64,000 nucleotides of DNA, from positions 62,001 through 126,000 of the forward strand of contig JAHEGY010000001.1 of assembly GCA_024644875.1 (NCBI GenBank), written 5' to 3'. Positions 1 to 9,215 of this stretch are shown here, piece by piece. The stretch comes from Cyclobacteriaceae bacterium. GTDB lineage: Bacteria; Bacteroidota; Bacteroidia; Cytophagales; Cyclobacteriaceae. Every line of letters starts with the position of its first letter. The stretch's first letter is position 1. The position numbers were made by a program, and so were the translations under genes. The notes under the pieces were generated by a model. The model was given only the letters and a program-made list of their open reading frames with translations, ran no database searches and was not told the DNA's origin.

Positions 1-380
1 CCTCCACTATCTATTTCCAGGACCATTTCCGGGAGGAAGTACGGGAGGGTATCGGAAACAAATGTATATATCCCGGACCTGGTAATATCATTCTCTGATT
101 CCATGATAAACTGATGTTCATACCTGGTTTGTGGTTTCAGATCTAATAAAGTGATCCTGTGATGCGTTGTATCCACTGAGGATTTACTGAGATAATGTTG
201 ATTCTTGCCCGTCTCCCAGAATTCAATCCTTACTGAAGCAATCCTTTTGGTTGAAAATGTAAAATCAGCACGAAGTGCATTTGAAAAGTCTGATTCCAGA
301 TTAATTATTTCATTGGATGGGCCGCAACCAAAAATCAGGAGCAATAGAATAGTGGGAATATATTTTTTGATAAGATTCAT
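1..380 (-). CDS. Lipoprotein, N-terminal part (3' end outside window); possible arylsulfotransferase N-domain
   Basis: An open frame runs on the minus strand from an ATG at 378-380 to the left edge without a stop, so about 126 codons are visible. The protein starts MNLIKKYIP, has a hydrophobic stretch and a lipobox ending IFGC (Cys19), so it should be a lipidated exported protein. The rest reads like a fibronectin-type beta domain (ITLLDLKPQTRYEHQF) followed by a TLPYFLPEM segment. That order resembles the N-terminal region of Bacteroidota aryl-sulfate sulfotransferases, but the catalytic part lies outside the window, so the family is inference only. It lies downstream of the susCD operon and is separated from it by a strong terminator. 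Confidence 0.6.
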   Translation of the reverse strand, partial: MNLIKKYIPTILLLLIFGCGPSNEIINLESDFSNALRADFTFSTKRIASVRIEFWETGKNQHYLSKSSVDTTHHRITLLDLKPQTRYEHQFIMESENDITRSGIYTFVSDTLPYFLPEMVLEIDSG

Positions 381-470
381 TTCTAGTATTAATTAATAAC
401 CATTGGCAAGGATATACTGCTTATTAAATTTTGATATTAATATGGTTCAAAAAAAGTACTTATCAAAAAA

Positions 471-509
471 AATCCCGCCTTGCTGCGTTACACAGAACAA
501 GGCGGGATT
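471..509 (-). terminator. Rho-independent terminator of the susCD operon
   Basis: A perfect 12-bp inverted repeat (AATCCCGCCTTG at 471-482 and its complement at 498-509, 15-nt loop) is followed on the minus strand by a run of eight T. It lies 22 bp after the stop of the last gene of the susCD operon. Confidence 0.85.
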
Positions 510-530
510 CAAATTATAATTTCTACTTAT

Positions 531-1352
531 CTATTGTGGCGTCAGAACAGTAGTTCCGTAGTCACCATAAGTATTTTCCCATACAATGGTAATGGTTCCA
601 TCACCATTATTGGTTACGGTAGTAGTTAAAGTATCACCCCATTGATCTGTTTTTGTATCGATGGAATAATTACCACATACATCTCTGAATGTACCGGCTT
701 CTTTCTCGCCGCCCCAGAACAGGTTATAGAATTCTCCGGAAATTTCGTCGATGTCATAAACCCCTTCTACATCTGTTGCAGAAATGGTCACAACACCCAC
801 GCCATCCCAGAATCCTCCAGGGTAAGTTCCGCCAGGATAATTACCTGCACCTGTGCTAGACGCATCATAGGTGCCTGCAATATCCGAAGGACAGGAGAAT
901 GCAATATTGGTGGTACTACCAATATTCATTACCCGGCCATCTGACAGGGTCATCGCATAACTGAGTACCCAATAATCACCAGCAGTAAGGTCGTCCTCAG
1001 TAAGCACATTCCCATTTACCGGAACATCGGCAAACATCTGCTCACTTGTCTGGGTGAACTGGTCACCAGCCACATCTTGTGTCACAGCTTCCGAGTCACC
1101 ATTTGATGTGAACAACTGCTTAGTAACATTTACAGCTGAAATGGTCACACCCTCATTGGCAAAAGTATTCAGATTAACAGTAACTGATTCAGTTACCTGA
1201 AAAAGGTAAGCCACATCTGATTCCGGATACATGTTGGCACCTAATGAACCACCATTCTTGATATCGAATTGCTCAATATCTTCACATTGCGTAAATACCA
1301 TAAATATGAGTATGATACTTAACGGTAAACTGAGTATTTTATATTTCTTCAT
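531..1352 (-). CDS. SusCD-associated exported lipoprotein, function unknown
   Basis: This 273-residue protein has an N-terminal hydrophobic signal ending in a plausible lipobox (FTQC, about residue 23). It is the third gene of the susC-susD operon, 17 bp after susD and just before the terminator. The mature part is acidic and rich in Thr, Gly and Tyr, with a YPGG-YPGG-FWDG segment near residue 170 and a beta-strand-like C-terminus (DGTITIVWENTYGDYG). I recognise no catalytic motif. In Bacteroidota, lipoproteins in this position are often surface glycan-binding or accessory proteins that work with the SusCD transporter. That role is inferred from position only. Confidence 0.75.
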   Translation of the reverse strand: MKKYKILSLPLSIILIFMVFTQCEDIEQFDIKNGGSLGANMYPESDVAYLFQVTESVTVNLNTFANEGVTISAVNVTKQLFTSNGDSEAVTQDVAGDQFTQTSEQMFADVPVNGNVLTEDDLTAGDYWVLSYAMTLSDGRVMNIGSTTNIAFSCPSDIAGTYDASSTGAGNYPGGTYPGGFWDGVGVVTISATDVEGVYDIDEISGEFYNLFWGGEKEAGTFRDVCGNYSIDTKTDQWGDTLTTTVTNNGDGTITIVWENTYGDYGTTVLTPQ

Positions 1353-1369
1353 TTTCTCTCAATTTTAAG

Positions 1370-2794
1370 TTAATCAGCAAATGCCCACATGTCATCATCC
1401 AGTAATTCTCCTCCTTGTCGGGCAATAGCTGCATCGACATTGGCTGTATTGGAGAATTTCTCATCATTCGGATAGATCCATCTTCTTGGGATCACACCAC
1501 TTGGATTCACACCGTTGACACCATCCGGATTCGGTGTTAGCACAGGGTATCCGGTCCTTCGGTAATCCGTCCAGATCTCCACCATGCCTTGTCCGTAAAG
1601 GGCTACATATTTCTCTTCAATAATACGTTCCAGACGTTCTTCATTGCTTGTCAATCCTTGCAAATTACCTCTGGCAGCCACATAAGCTGCGTAATCAGCC
1701 TCTGCGATACCGATCTGGTTCATATTGGCTATAATCGCATCCTGAAGAGCCGTCTCAGCTCCGGCAACATTATTGTCTCCCATTAACAAAGCTTCAGCTT
1801 CCAGTAATTTCTGTTCGGTATATGAAATGATTGGAAGTGGCGATGTATAGGATGACCAGAACAATCCTTCCGGACTGGTATAGTAAAGCCAGTTGTTTCC
1901 GTCATAAGCCATAAAATAAGGAATTCTGGGATCCGCATTATTTTCCATCCACTCATTGAATTGAGGAAGAATGGTCAGCGTATTTGGACGCTGTGCGCCA
2001 AATTGACCATAAGGATTGGCATCATTCGCTCCCTGGCTACCAAATGAGGTAAACATGGATTCATCACCATTCCCCGTGTAAGCATTGCCCAAAACACCCA
2101 GGGCTTTTGAATAGGCCTGTCCATCACGCTTTACCAGGTGCATATAATACCTTGCTTTAAGCGCATTAGCTGTTTGAATCCAGGAAGCAGCATCACCACT
2201 GTAGATCAGGTCATCGCTACCTGGTCCACCGGCCACTGCAGCCTTATTCAACTCCACTATAGCCTCATCCAGCAATTGCTGAATCGAATTATAGCAACTT
2301 TCCTGTGTGTCAAATTCAGGTTGGAAAAATTCCTCTCCCTCAGTTCCTAAAAATGCCTGAGAATACGGAACATCTCCCCAGCTCTGGGTAGCCATACCCA
2401 GGTTGACAGCCATCAGAATCTTAGCAATTCCTAAATAATAGGGTTGCTCCTCTTCTATGGCCTGGTTGATCAGAACAAAAGACGATGACATTGCACCGGC
2501 TCCATACAAACCAAAAGACCAGAGGTTATTAAAAGTATTACTACTGAATACGTAGTTCATCATCTCCTGCTGCTGTGCTTCATTACCGAAATAATGCTGC
2601 ATGATCAGTCCGACTGACCTGGCATTACTTGCTCCGACATTAAAGACTGTTTGTCCAATCGCATTGGGTAACTGGTCTTTTAGTTGGGCAGAAGCGATGT
2701 TGTTCGGATCAACATTAATATCTCCAAATTCGCATGATGTGGTTACGAAAATCCCCGCAACGAACATCAATATAAATAATTTAACTCTTTTCAT
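1370..2794 (-). CDS. susD: SusD/RagB-family outer-membrane lipoprotein
   Basis: This 474-residue protein begins with a lipoprotein signal (lipobox TTSC, Cys21) followed by GDINVDPNN, typical of the SusD-like group 2 family. Helical TPR-like segments and the late KYVALYGQGMVEIWTDYRRTGYPVL region match the family pattern. SusD proteins sit on the cell surface as the lid of the paired SusC channel and bind an oligosaccharide or peptide before TonB-driven import. The gene follows susC by 29 bp and precedes an accessory lipoprotein by 17 bp. The substrate cannot be read from the sequence. No glycoside hydrolase is directly attached, so this may be a stand-alone SusCD pair rather than part of a full polysaccharide utilisation locus. 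Confidence 0.93.
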   Translation of the reverse strand: MKRVKLFILMFVAGIFVTTSCEFGDINVDPNNIASAQLKDQLPNAIGQTVFNVGASNARSVGLIMQHYFGNEAQQQEMMNYVFSSNTFNNLWSFGLYGAGAMSSSFVLINQAIEEEQPYYLGIAKILMAVNLGMATQSWGDVPYSQAFLGTEGEEFFQPEFDTQESCYNSIQQLLDEAIVELNKAAVAGGPGSDDLIYSGDAASWIQTANALKARYYMHLVKRDGQAYSKALGVLGNAYTGNGDESMFTSFGSQGANDANPYGQFGAQRPNTLTILPQFNEWMENNADPRIPYFMAYDGNNWLYYTSPEGLFWSSYTSPLPIISYTEQKLLEAEALLMGDNNVAGAETALQDAIIANMNQIGIAEADYAAYVAARGNLQGLTSNEERLERIIEEKYVALYGQGMVEIWTDYRRTGYPVLTPNPDGVNGVNPSGVIPRRWIYPNDEKFSNTANVDAAIARQGGELLDDDMWAFAD

Positions 2795-2823
2795 CTTTTC
2801 AAAAATTTATCGGTTCAGTTAAA

Positions 2824-5800
2824 TTAGAAGGTTAATTGAACATTCACGGCATAAGACTTCGTGTTCGGCATACCGAAATATTCCAGACCAAATCCATTGC
2901 TGGCACCTGTAAGGTTTGCTTCAGGATCTATACCTGAATATGAGGTGCTCAACCAGAGGTTCCTGCCGGTAAATCCAACATTCAGCCTCACACTCTTGGT
3001 CAGTGATTCCGGGAAGGTATAGGAAAGTCCAATTTCCCTCAATCTTACCCAGCTTGCTTCTTCGATCTCATTCTCTGAGAATCCGAATCCATATCGGACC
3101 CATTTGTAGGTTCCGAGTCCAGCCTCAGGGTTTGCAAAGTCCACTGGTGTACTGTTCTCCTCCCATACCGGGCTTTCGGCGGTTCCAGTGTTCACTACAC
3201 CTTCATAGACATAACCTTTAATATTTCTGTCTTCCGCTGTTTCTTTTGTATTACCCCAGTAATCCATCACGCCTCGAGTTCCGTTCCACATATCTCCACC
3301 TGACCGGAAGTCAAATAAGAAAGAAAGGTTGATCCCTCTCCAGTTGAACGTATTACGCATACCCAACAGAAAGTCAGGATTAGGATCACCAAGAACTCCT
3401 GCATCCGCATCGGCCAATGGCCATCCGTTTGATCCTATAATAAGCCGGCCTGCGTTAGCACCTTCTTCCACACGCTGATATCGGTTGCCATAGATCACAC
3501 CATAAGGCTGACCGGCAATAACACGTGAGGAAGTGGAAACAAATCCTGACAATCCAATACCACCTTCACCGATACTTGGATCTAGTTCATCCACTATGGT
3601 TTCATATTGGGTGAAATTCGCGTTAAGATTCCAGTTAAAGTCCCCTGCTTGAATGATATCCGCATTGAGCATTACTTCCCATCCTTTATTTGTAATTTTT
3701 CCGGCATTCTTAAGTACACTGGTAAAACCGGTTGTCGGTGCCAGGTCTACATTCAATACCTGTCCGTTGGTTTCAGCAGAATAATAAGTTACATCGAAAC
3801 CAAGTCTTCCCTGGAAGAATTTGAATTCACCGCCAAACTCAATGGTTGTGGTTAACTCAGCTTCCAGTTCCGGGTTACCCAGAGCAGATGCTCTTTCAAA
3901 TGCATTCAACCCGAATCCAGGGAAAGGAACACCATTGATAAAACCGTCACCCCCTATAAAGGCAGAACCAAATGGGGTTGTTGTAGAATAGATCGGTGCA
4001 TCGTTACCCACCTGACCCCATGAAGCTCTCAACTTACCATAAGAGAATATCGAATTGGTTGAAAGACCAAGGGTTTCAGTAAAGGTCCATGCCAGACTGG
4101 CTGCCGGGTAAAAGAATGAATTGTTTTCTTTTGGTAAGGCAGATGACCAGTCATTTCTGGCAGATAAATTCAGGAATAACATATTTCTCCAGCCCACTCG
4201 CACGTCAGCGAAGACACCATATATCTTGTATTCGTTGATGGTTTCCCCTGATGTAATGTTTGTGGCATTACTGATATGATAGAATCCTTGCGCTCCCAGG
4301 GTTGTTCCCGTGGTTGTACGTGAATTATACCTTGAATCAAAGGCGTTTCCACCAACGGTTGCGTTTAAATTGAAATCCTGTGCAAAATCTGTGTTGAACA
4401 AGAACAACAAGTCCTGGTTCAGGTTTGTATTGACAATGTTTCGATTTTGAACCTGTCCTTCCGGTACACTTGCTGAATTAATATCAAAGGCTGAATTTCT
4501 GGCATCGCCGTATGTATCCAGACCTAATTTATAGGATATCGTCATCCATGGAAGCACCTTGTAGGTCAGGTTGAGGTTTCCAATGATCCTGTTTACCTGA
4601 TCCTCGAAGGGGTTACGGACTGCTGTCCAGAATGGAGAATCGTATATACCATGTCGATAACTCCTTTGAGTTCCATCAGGCAATACAAAAACTGATTCAT
4701 CATCTGCAGCTTTTCTACCGTCAGTGTATCCATTCGCCACGTCAAAAGTGGGCGTGTTACGCATTAGTCCCAACATCACGCCAGAGATATTGGATCCTCT
4801 TTGTATCCTCATACCACCTGAATTTACATAGTTCGCCTGGAAACCCAGGTTTAACTTTTCAGTAAGATCGGCAGATATCTTACCCAGGATAGATATACGC
4901 TGCCAGTCGGCTTTCGGTACAATACCTGTCTGATACAAATAACCTGCGGATACATAATAATTTACTTCATCATTGCCACCACTGATGGACAGGTTATTAT
5001 CCGTTGATCGACCAGTAACGAAGAAATTATCGTTGTTGGCATAAGCTTGTGCAGGATTTCCATTGCCTTCTCCACTTGGGACAAGGTATCCGTTTTTGTC
5101 GTATAGGTACTCGCCTTCAGGTGAAAAATCATTTGACGACGGTGCCAGTGGACCATCAGGATCCGTGGCAAACTCCATGTCGGCAATAGCCGGTCCCCAT
5201 GAAAATCCTTCACCTGTTCCAGCTCCTCTCCAGGTAGGTACGCCACCCACCGGTCGACCCTGGGTATACAGTGTATTCATTTCAGGCAACTTATTTACCT
5301 GACTAGCTACATAATTTGTTGAGAATGTAACTTTTGGTTTACCTCGCTGACCTTTCTTAGTCGTTACGATGATTGCACCGTTTGCTGCCCTGATACCATA
5401 TAATACGGTAGCAGCTGGACCTTTCAAAACGGTCATAGATGCAATATCATTTGGGTTCAGGTCAATGGCCCGGTTTGACTGGTCAACCCCATCCACACCG
5501 TTTCCGACGTCTGAGTTGTCAATCGGTACACCATCCACTACGAATAGAGGACTGTTACCCAGAGAAACCGAGGTATTACCCCTGATCCTGATACTGGCAG
5601 AGGCACCTGGTGAACCAGCTGACTGGTAAACCACTACACCCGCTGCTTTCTGATTCAATGCTGATACGAGGTTTGGTTCCAAGCTGTTCTCGATTTCCCC
5701 TGCATCAACACTCTGAACAGAGTAACCGAGTGAAGCCACATCACTTTCCAAACCTACGGCAGTCACCACTACTTCTCCCAGTTGCCTGATATCTGCTGTC

Positions 5801-6087
5801 ATCAGCATATCAATAACTGTTTGTGATCCGATTCGTACTTCCTCGGTCGCCAGACCGATGAAAGAATAAACCATGACCCCTCCTTCCGCTGGAACATTCA
5901 ATTTGTAGTTCCCATCAATATCCGTAACAGTACCAATAGTAGTACCCTTAAGGATAACGTTCACTCCCGGTATCGGGGCGCCGGATTCTTCCGCAGTCAC
6001 CCTACCGGAAATCGTCCTTTCCTGCGCCATTACGCTGGTCGCAAGAAAAGAACAAATTACCACACTCAATAGTAAAAATCTCTTCAT
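2824..6087 (-). CDS. susC: SusC/RagA-family TonB-dependent transporter
   Basis: This 1087-residue protein has a signal peptide (to about residue 21, VMAQ). It is followed by a carboxypeptidase-regulatory-like domain (ISGRVTAEESGAPIPGVNV, about 25-100) and a TonB plug (about 115-240, with GASASIRIRGNTSV, PLFVVDGVPI, VLKGPAATVLYG and GAIIVTTKKG). A beta-barrel runs to the aromatic C-terminus (YAVNVQLTF). It is an outer-membrane active transporter working with the SusD lid, powered by TonB-ExbBD. It is the first gene of the operon, with a long upstream control region. No N-terminal anti-sigma (STN) domain is visible, so control by a cognate ECF sigma factor through this protein is unlikely. Length and domains are normal for the family. 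Confidence 0.96.
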   Translation of the reverse strand: MKRFLLLSVVICSFLATSVMAQERTISGRVTAEESGAPIPGVNVILKGTTIGTVTDIDGNYKLNVPAEGGVMVYSFIGLATEEVRIGSQTVIDMLMTADIRQLGEVVVTAVGLESDVASLGYSVQSVDAGEIENSLEPNLVSALNQKAAGVVVYQSAGSPGASASIRIRGNTSVSLGNSPLFVVDGVPIDNSDVGNGVDGVDQSNRAIDLNPNDIASMTVLKGPAATVLYGIRAANGAIIVTTKKGQRGKPKVTFSTNYVASQVNKLPEMNTLYTQGRPVGGVPTWRGAGTGEGFSWGPAIADMEFATDPDGPLAPSSNDFSPEGEYLYDKNGYLVPSGEGNGNPAQAYANNDNFFVTGRSTDNNLSISGGNDEVNYYVSAGYLYQTGIVPKADWQRISILGKISADLTEKLNLGFQANYVNSGGMRIQRGSNISGVMLGLMRNTPTFDVANGYTDGRKAADDESVFVLPDGTQRSYRHGIYDSPFWTAVRNPFEDQVNRIIGNLNLTYKVLPWMTISYKLGLDTYGDARNSAFDINSASVPEGQVQNRNIVNTNLNQDLLFLFNTDFAQDFNLNATVGGNAFDSRYNSRTTTGTTLGAQGFYHISNATNITSGETINEYKIYGVFADVRVGWRNMLFLNLSARNDWSSALPKENNSFFYPAASLAWTFTETLGLSTNSIFSYGKLRASWGQVGNDAPIYSTTTPFGSAFIGGDGFINGVPFPGFGLNAFERASALGNPELEAELTTTIEFGGEFKFFQGRLGFDVTYYSAETNGQVLNVDLAPTTGFTSVLKNAGKITNKGWEVMLNADIIQAGDFNWNLNANFTQYETIVDELDPSIGEGGIGLSGFVSTSSRVIAGQPYGVIYGNRYQRVEEGANAGRLIIGSNGWPLADADAGVLGDPNPDFLLGMRNTFNWRGINLSFLFDFRSGGDMWNGTRGVMDYWGNTKETAEDRNIKGYVYEGVVNTGTAESPVWEENSTPVDFANPEAGLGTYKWVRYGFGFSENEIEEASWVRLREIGLSYTFPESLTKSVRLNVGFTGRNLWLSTSYSGIDPEANLTGASNGFGLEYFGMPNTKSYAVNVQLTF

Positions 6088-6135
6088 AACAAAAAAGTTA
6101 AGGTTATTGAAAAAGATAATAATTTAATTTAGGCC

Positions 6136-6143
6136 CAAACTTA
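6136..6143 (-). promoter_or_regulatory. Putative -7 element TAAGTTTG for susC
   Basis: This is an exact match to the Bacteroidota -7 consensus TAnnTTTG on the minus strand, about 50 bp before the susC ATG. No TTTG -33 element lies at the usual 19-21 bp spacing, so it may need an activator or be a chance match. Confidence 0.35.
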
Positions 6144-6236
6144 GAACAAAATATCCTTAAATAAAAAATGCTAATATAAATTTTTCAATTTCTTGGGTCT
6201 GGCGGAAGATTATTAAAAATTTCATTTTAATCCCCC

Positions 6237-6405
6237 AATATAGGGGAATATCCTTTTCATTTTTACAAAAAAACAGAATATTATTTGTAAAATTTGATAT
6301 TCATATGCTGGCAATAATATAATTAAATCAATATTTTATTACATTTTACATATAATATTGTCGATTTACCCTCTTTTATTACATATTTTATTTTGAATAT
6401 AGGGG
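6237..6405. repeat. Paired direct repeats in the susC control region
   Basis: AATATAGGGG occurs at 6237-6246 and 6396-6405 (159 bp apart). Between them TTTTATTACAT occurs at 6334-6344 and 6374-6384 (40 bp apart). The copies are exact and lie only in the non-coding leader of susC. Repeated short words of this kind are compatible with binding sites, although the AT-rich context makes the second pair less significant. Confidence 0.5.
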
Positions 6406-6669
6406 TAACACCTACGGATTTTGACGGGAAATGTTGCAAATAGGACTTTTTTAAGTTGTTATTCCGATTCTCAAATATTGCTTTTCAGCAGGTCAAATTT
6501 TTATTATTTAATTATATCAAAAGGTCAAAAATTAAACTTTCACTTTAGCCAAATGATAATAACATTTTATAAATGAATTGATTATAAAATATTCTACTTG
6601 GCGATAATAGTTTCCTTCGCCGGGGAAGCTTGAAAGGTAGATGTAGCTGATAAAATTATTCAAAAGATA

Positions 6670-8607
6670 TCATTGAAGGATTTTGAATTCTATACGTCGA
6701 TTCTTACTTCGGTTTTCATCAGAATCGTTAGGAAACGCTGGCTGGGTCTGTCCATATCCCTTGAAACTGATTGTTTCTTTGGAAATCCCCTGGGAGGTGA
6801 GATAAGTATACACGGCCTCGGCCCGTTTAACTGAAAGTTCCTGATTATAACTTTCAGTACCCACATCGTCCGTATGACCGCTTATCTCGATTTTTAATCC
6901 CGGCGATCTGTCCAGGTAATCTACGACTTTGTCCAGTTCGGTAAGTGACCGTTCCTGCAGTTCGTAACTGTCAGTTTCAAAAAATATGTTATTCAATGTC
7001 GTAATGGCTCCTGTTTCTGATTTTCTCAGGAAAAAATCCATAATAACAGGTTTCTGTTCACTGCCAGGTGGAAGGTTAAAATTTCGGCTTTCAAATATAT
7101 AACCGGGCCGTTCAACATACAGGGCATATTCATAACCCTCCGTCAGGATCATAATATATTCGCCAAATACCGAATCAGAGGATACAACAGAGATCAATTC
7201 ATTGGTATTCACATCCAAAAGCTCTACCCTGGCCTTAAGAGGTAATTCTGTTTCTTTATCTCTGATGGTGCCTTTCACATAAAAGCTCCGGTTGCTTACC
7301 GAAATTTCCGATGGCATTTTAAAAGAATAAATGAAACTCAATGGCAATCCGCTACGGTCATAGGAATCCAGGGAATAGTAAGCTCTTTCACCGGAAGTAG
7401 TAACGAACAGTGATATCTGATCTTCAGGAGTATTTACAGGATAACCAAGATTTTTAGGGGCAGACCACTCACCATTTGTAAACTCGGACATAAACAGATC
7501 ATAACCACCGAATCCGGGATATCCTTTGGAGGCAAAGAACAATGCCTGCCCGTTTACATGTATAAATGGTGACACCTCATCTCTTTCCGTATTTATAGAA
7601 TTACCCAGGTTAACAGCAGGCAACCATTCGTTGTTTTGATCCCGCTGACTCAACCAGATATCACGTCCTCCGATCCCGCCAGGCCTTTCTGATACAAAAT
7701 ATAGTTTCCGGCCATCTGCCGACAGGGAAGGTTGTGAATCCCAATATTGTGAATTTACATTCGGACCCAGATTAACCGGCCTGCTCCAGTCATTTCCTTC
7801 GCGGAATGAAATATACAGGTCGCAGCTCCCCAGGCTACCCCTTCCCTGGCAGGAAGTCAGGATCAGGATCTTTCCGTCGGCCGAAATCGTACAGGTACCT
7901 TCGTTATTGGCCGTATTGATATTCGAAGATAAAGAATAAGGCGGGATCCAGTTCCCCTGATTATCTTTTTTCGACATGTATATATTCTCATCATATCTTG
8001 GATGAGCGCCCTGTCTTTTTGTGAAATAGATCTGTTCTTCATCCCCCGTGAGGACAGGAAAATATTGCAGGGGCCCTGAATTTATAATCTCAGGCAGCAT
8101 TTCCGGCTCGATATCAAGAGGATCCATAACGGCATCTTTAGCGAAATATACATTCCGCACCAGCCATTCGGCTTCAGGGATCAAACGCTGGTTGATCCCC
8201 TGGTATTTTAAAAAATCATTGAGCACTGTCAATGCCTTATCATATTCCTGGGTTAAAAAATAGGCTTCTCCCAGGGAGAAATATACATTTGTATATCTTT
8301 CCGGTGTTTCGGTGTACTTAAGGACATCTTCCAGATGGCGTTTTTGTCCATCAATGTTGTTCAGGAGCTTGTAACAGAAAGCGATCCGGAGATGAGCTTC
8401 TACAAATTTTATATCCCTTTCCAGGGCAAGATTCAGAATATTAATGACTTCTATATATTGTCTCCTGGCCATATAATGTTCAGAATCCTCGTACAATTTT
8501 ATGGCTTTCTTGGATTTAGTGGAATACACTTTCTGAGCCATAATATCATTGACGGCTATGGCACTAAAGAAAAATACCAGTAAGACAATAAGGATCCTCT
8601 GCATCAT
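6670..8607 (-). CDS. PD40 beta-propeller / OmpA-family envelope protein
   Basis: The start is placed at the ATG-ATG at 8602-8607, four bases after the queE stop and directly before the signal peptide MQRILIVLLVFFF. An upstream in-frame start would overlap queE and add 23 residues before the signal. The 645-residue protein has TPR-like helices (about 35-150), PD40/WD40-like blades (about 185-430, with ISADGKIL and SLSADGRKLYFVSERPGGIGGRDIW) and a carboxypeptidase-like beta domain (about 440-520). A C-terminal OmpA peptidoglycan-binding domain follows (about 535-645; NIFFETDSYEL, ISGHTDDVG, NRRIEFKIL). Such proteins tie the outer membrane to peptidoglycan, and some belong to gliding or type IX secretion neighbourhoods, but no por/gld partner is present here. 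It is the last gene of the lepA-folD-queE operon. Confidence 0.9.
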   Translation of the reverse strand: MMQRILIVLLVFFFSAIAVNDIMAQKVYSTKSKKAIKLYEDSEHYMARRQYIEVINILNLALERDIKFVEAHLRIAFCYKLLNNIDGQKRHLEDVLKYTETPERYTNVYFSLGEAYFLTQEYDKALTVLNDFLKYQGINQRLIPEAEWLVRNVYFAKDAVMDPLDIEPEMLPEIINSGPLQYFPVLTGDEEQIYFTKRQGAHPRYDENIYMSKKDNQGNWIPPYSLSSNINTANNEGTCTISADGKILILTSCQGRGSLGSCDLYISFREGNDWSRPVNLGPNVNSQYWDSQPSLSADGRKLYFVSERPGGIGGRDIWLSQRDQNNEWLPAVNLGNSINTERDEVSPFIHVNGQALFFASKGYPGFGGYDLFMSEFTNGEWSAPKNLGYPVNTPEDQISLFVTTSGERAYYSLDSYDRSGLPLSFIYSFKMPSEISVSNRSFYVKGTIRDKETELPLKARVELLDVNTNELISVVSSDSVFGEYIMILTEGYEYALYVERPGYIFESRNFNLPPGSEQKPVIMDFFLRKSETGAITTLNNIFFETDSYELQERSLTELDKVVDYLDRSPGLKIEISGHTDDVGTESYNQELSVKRAEAVYTYLTSQGISKETISFKGYGQTQPAFPNDSDENRSKNRRIEFKILQ

Positions 8608-8611
8608 AGAC

Positions 8612-9211
8612 TTATGGAATATCCATGAATTTATGAATTTGTAAGGATACTTCCCATTCCGGATGTTTTTTAACATAGTCGATCATTAAGGGTAATACTT
8701 TATCGGACCTTTCCCATTCAGGTTGAAGATACAATTTACATGCCGAATTTATCCGCTCTTTATGAGAATTCGCCCATTCAAGGTCACTTTTATTATATAT
8801 TATTATTTTTAATTCATCCGCCAAACGATAAATTGGCGATAATGCAGGTTTGAATTTTTTCGGTGACAAACATATCCAATCCCAATCTCCGGAAAGAGGA
8901 TGGGCTCCTGAAGTTTCTATATGTGTTTTGAAACCAGCAGTTTTCAATTCACGGGTAAGGGGGTCAAGGTCATGCATCAAAGGCTCCCCGCCAGTTACTA
9001 CGGCAATATCTGATTCATAATCCCTGACCTGCCCGACCAGATCCTTAACAGGCACTACCGGGTATCCTTTCACATCCCATGATTCCTTTACATCACACCA
9101 GTGACAACCCACATCACATCCGGCCAGCCTGATAAATACAGCCGCTTTACCCTGATGAAATCCTTCTCCCTGGAGGGTATAAAACGCCTCCATTACAGGC
9201 AAAGCATCCAT
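8612..9211 (-). CDS. queE: 7-carboxy-7-deazaguanine synthase (radical SAM)
   Basis: This 199-residue protein starts MDALPVMEAFYTLQGEGFHQGK, the QueE N-terminal signature, with the cluster-binding CDVGCHWC motif (CX3CX2C) near residues 32-39 and the VTGGEPLMH loop. QueE rearranges 6-carboxy-tetrahydropterin to 7-carboxy-7-deazaguanine in queuosine/preQ0 biosynthesis, using a 4Fe-4S cluster and S-adenosylmethionine. The ATG follows the folD stop by four bases, so the two are cotranscribed. No other queuosine gene (queC, queD, queF) is in the window. Confidence 0.93.
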   Translation of the reverse strand: MDALPVMEAFYTLQGEGFHQGKAAVFIRLAGCDVGCHWCDVKESWDVKGYPVVPVKDLVGQVRDYESDIAVVTGGEPLMHDLDPLTRELKTAGFKTHIETSGAHPLSGDWDWICLSPKKFKPALSPIYRLADELKIIIYNKSDLEWANSHKERINSACKLYLQPEWERSDKVLPLMIDYVKKHPEWEVSLQIHKFMDIP

Positions 9212-9215
9212 AGTC

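Larger units (their letters stand above)
6088..6669. other. 582-bp AT-rich control region upstream of susC, with two pairs of direct repeats
   Basis: No gene is seen. On the minus strand this is the leader of the susCD operon and also the downstream flank of the queE-PD40/OmpA operon. It contains AATATAGGGG twice (6237-6246 and 6396-6405) and TTTTATTACAT twice (6334-6344 and 6374-6384). A TAAGTTTG -7-like element lies near the susC start. The repeats could be operator half-sites for a SusCD regulator. No terminator hairpin was recognised for the operon that ends at 6670. Confidence 0.6.
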
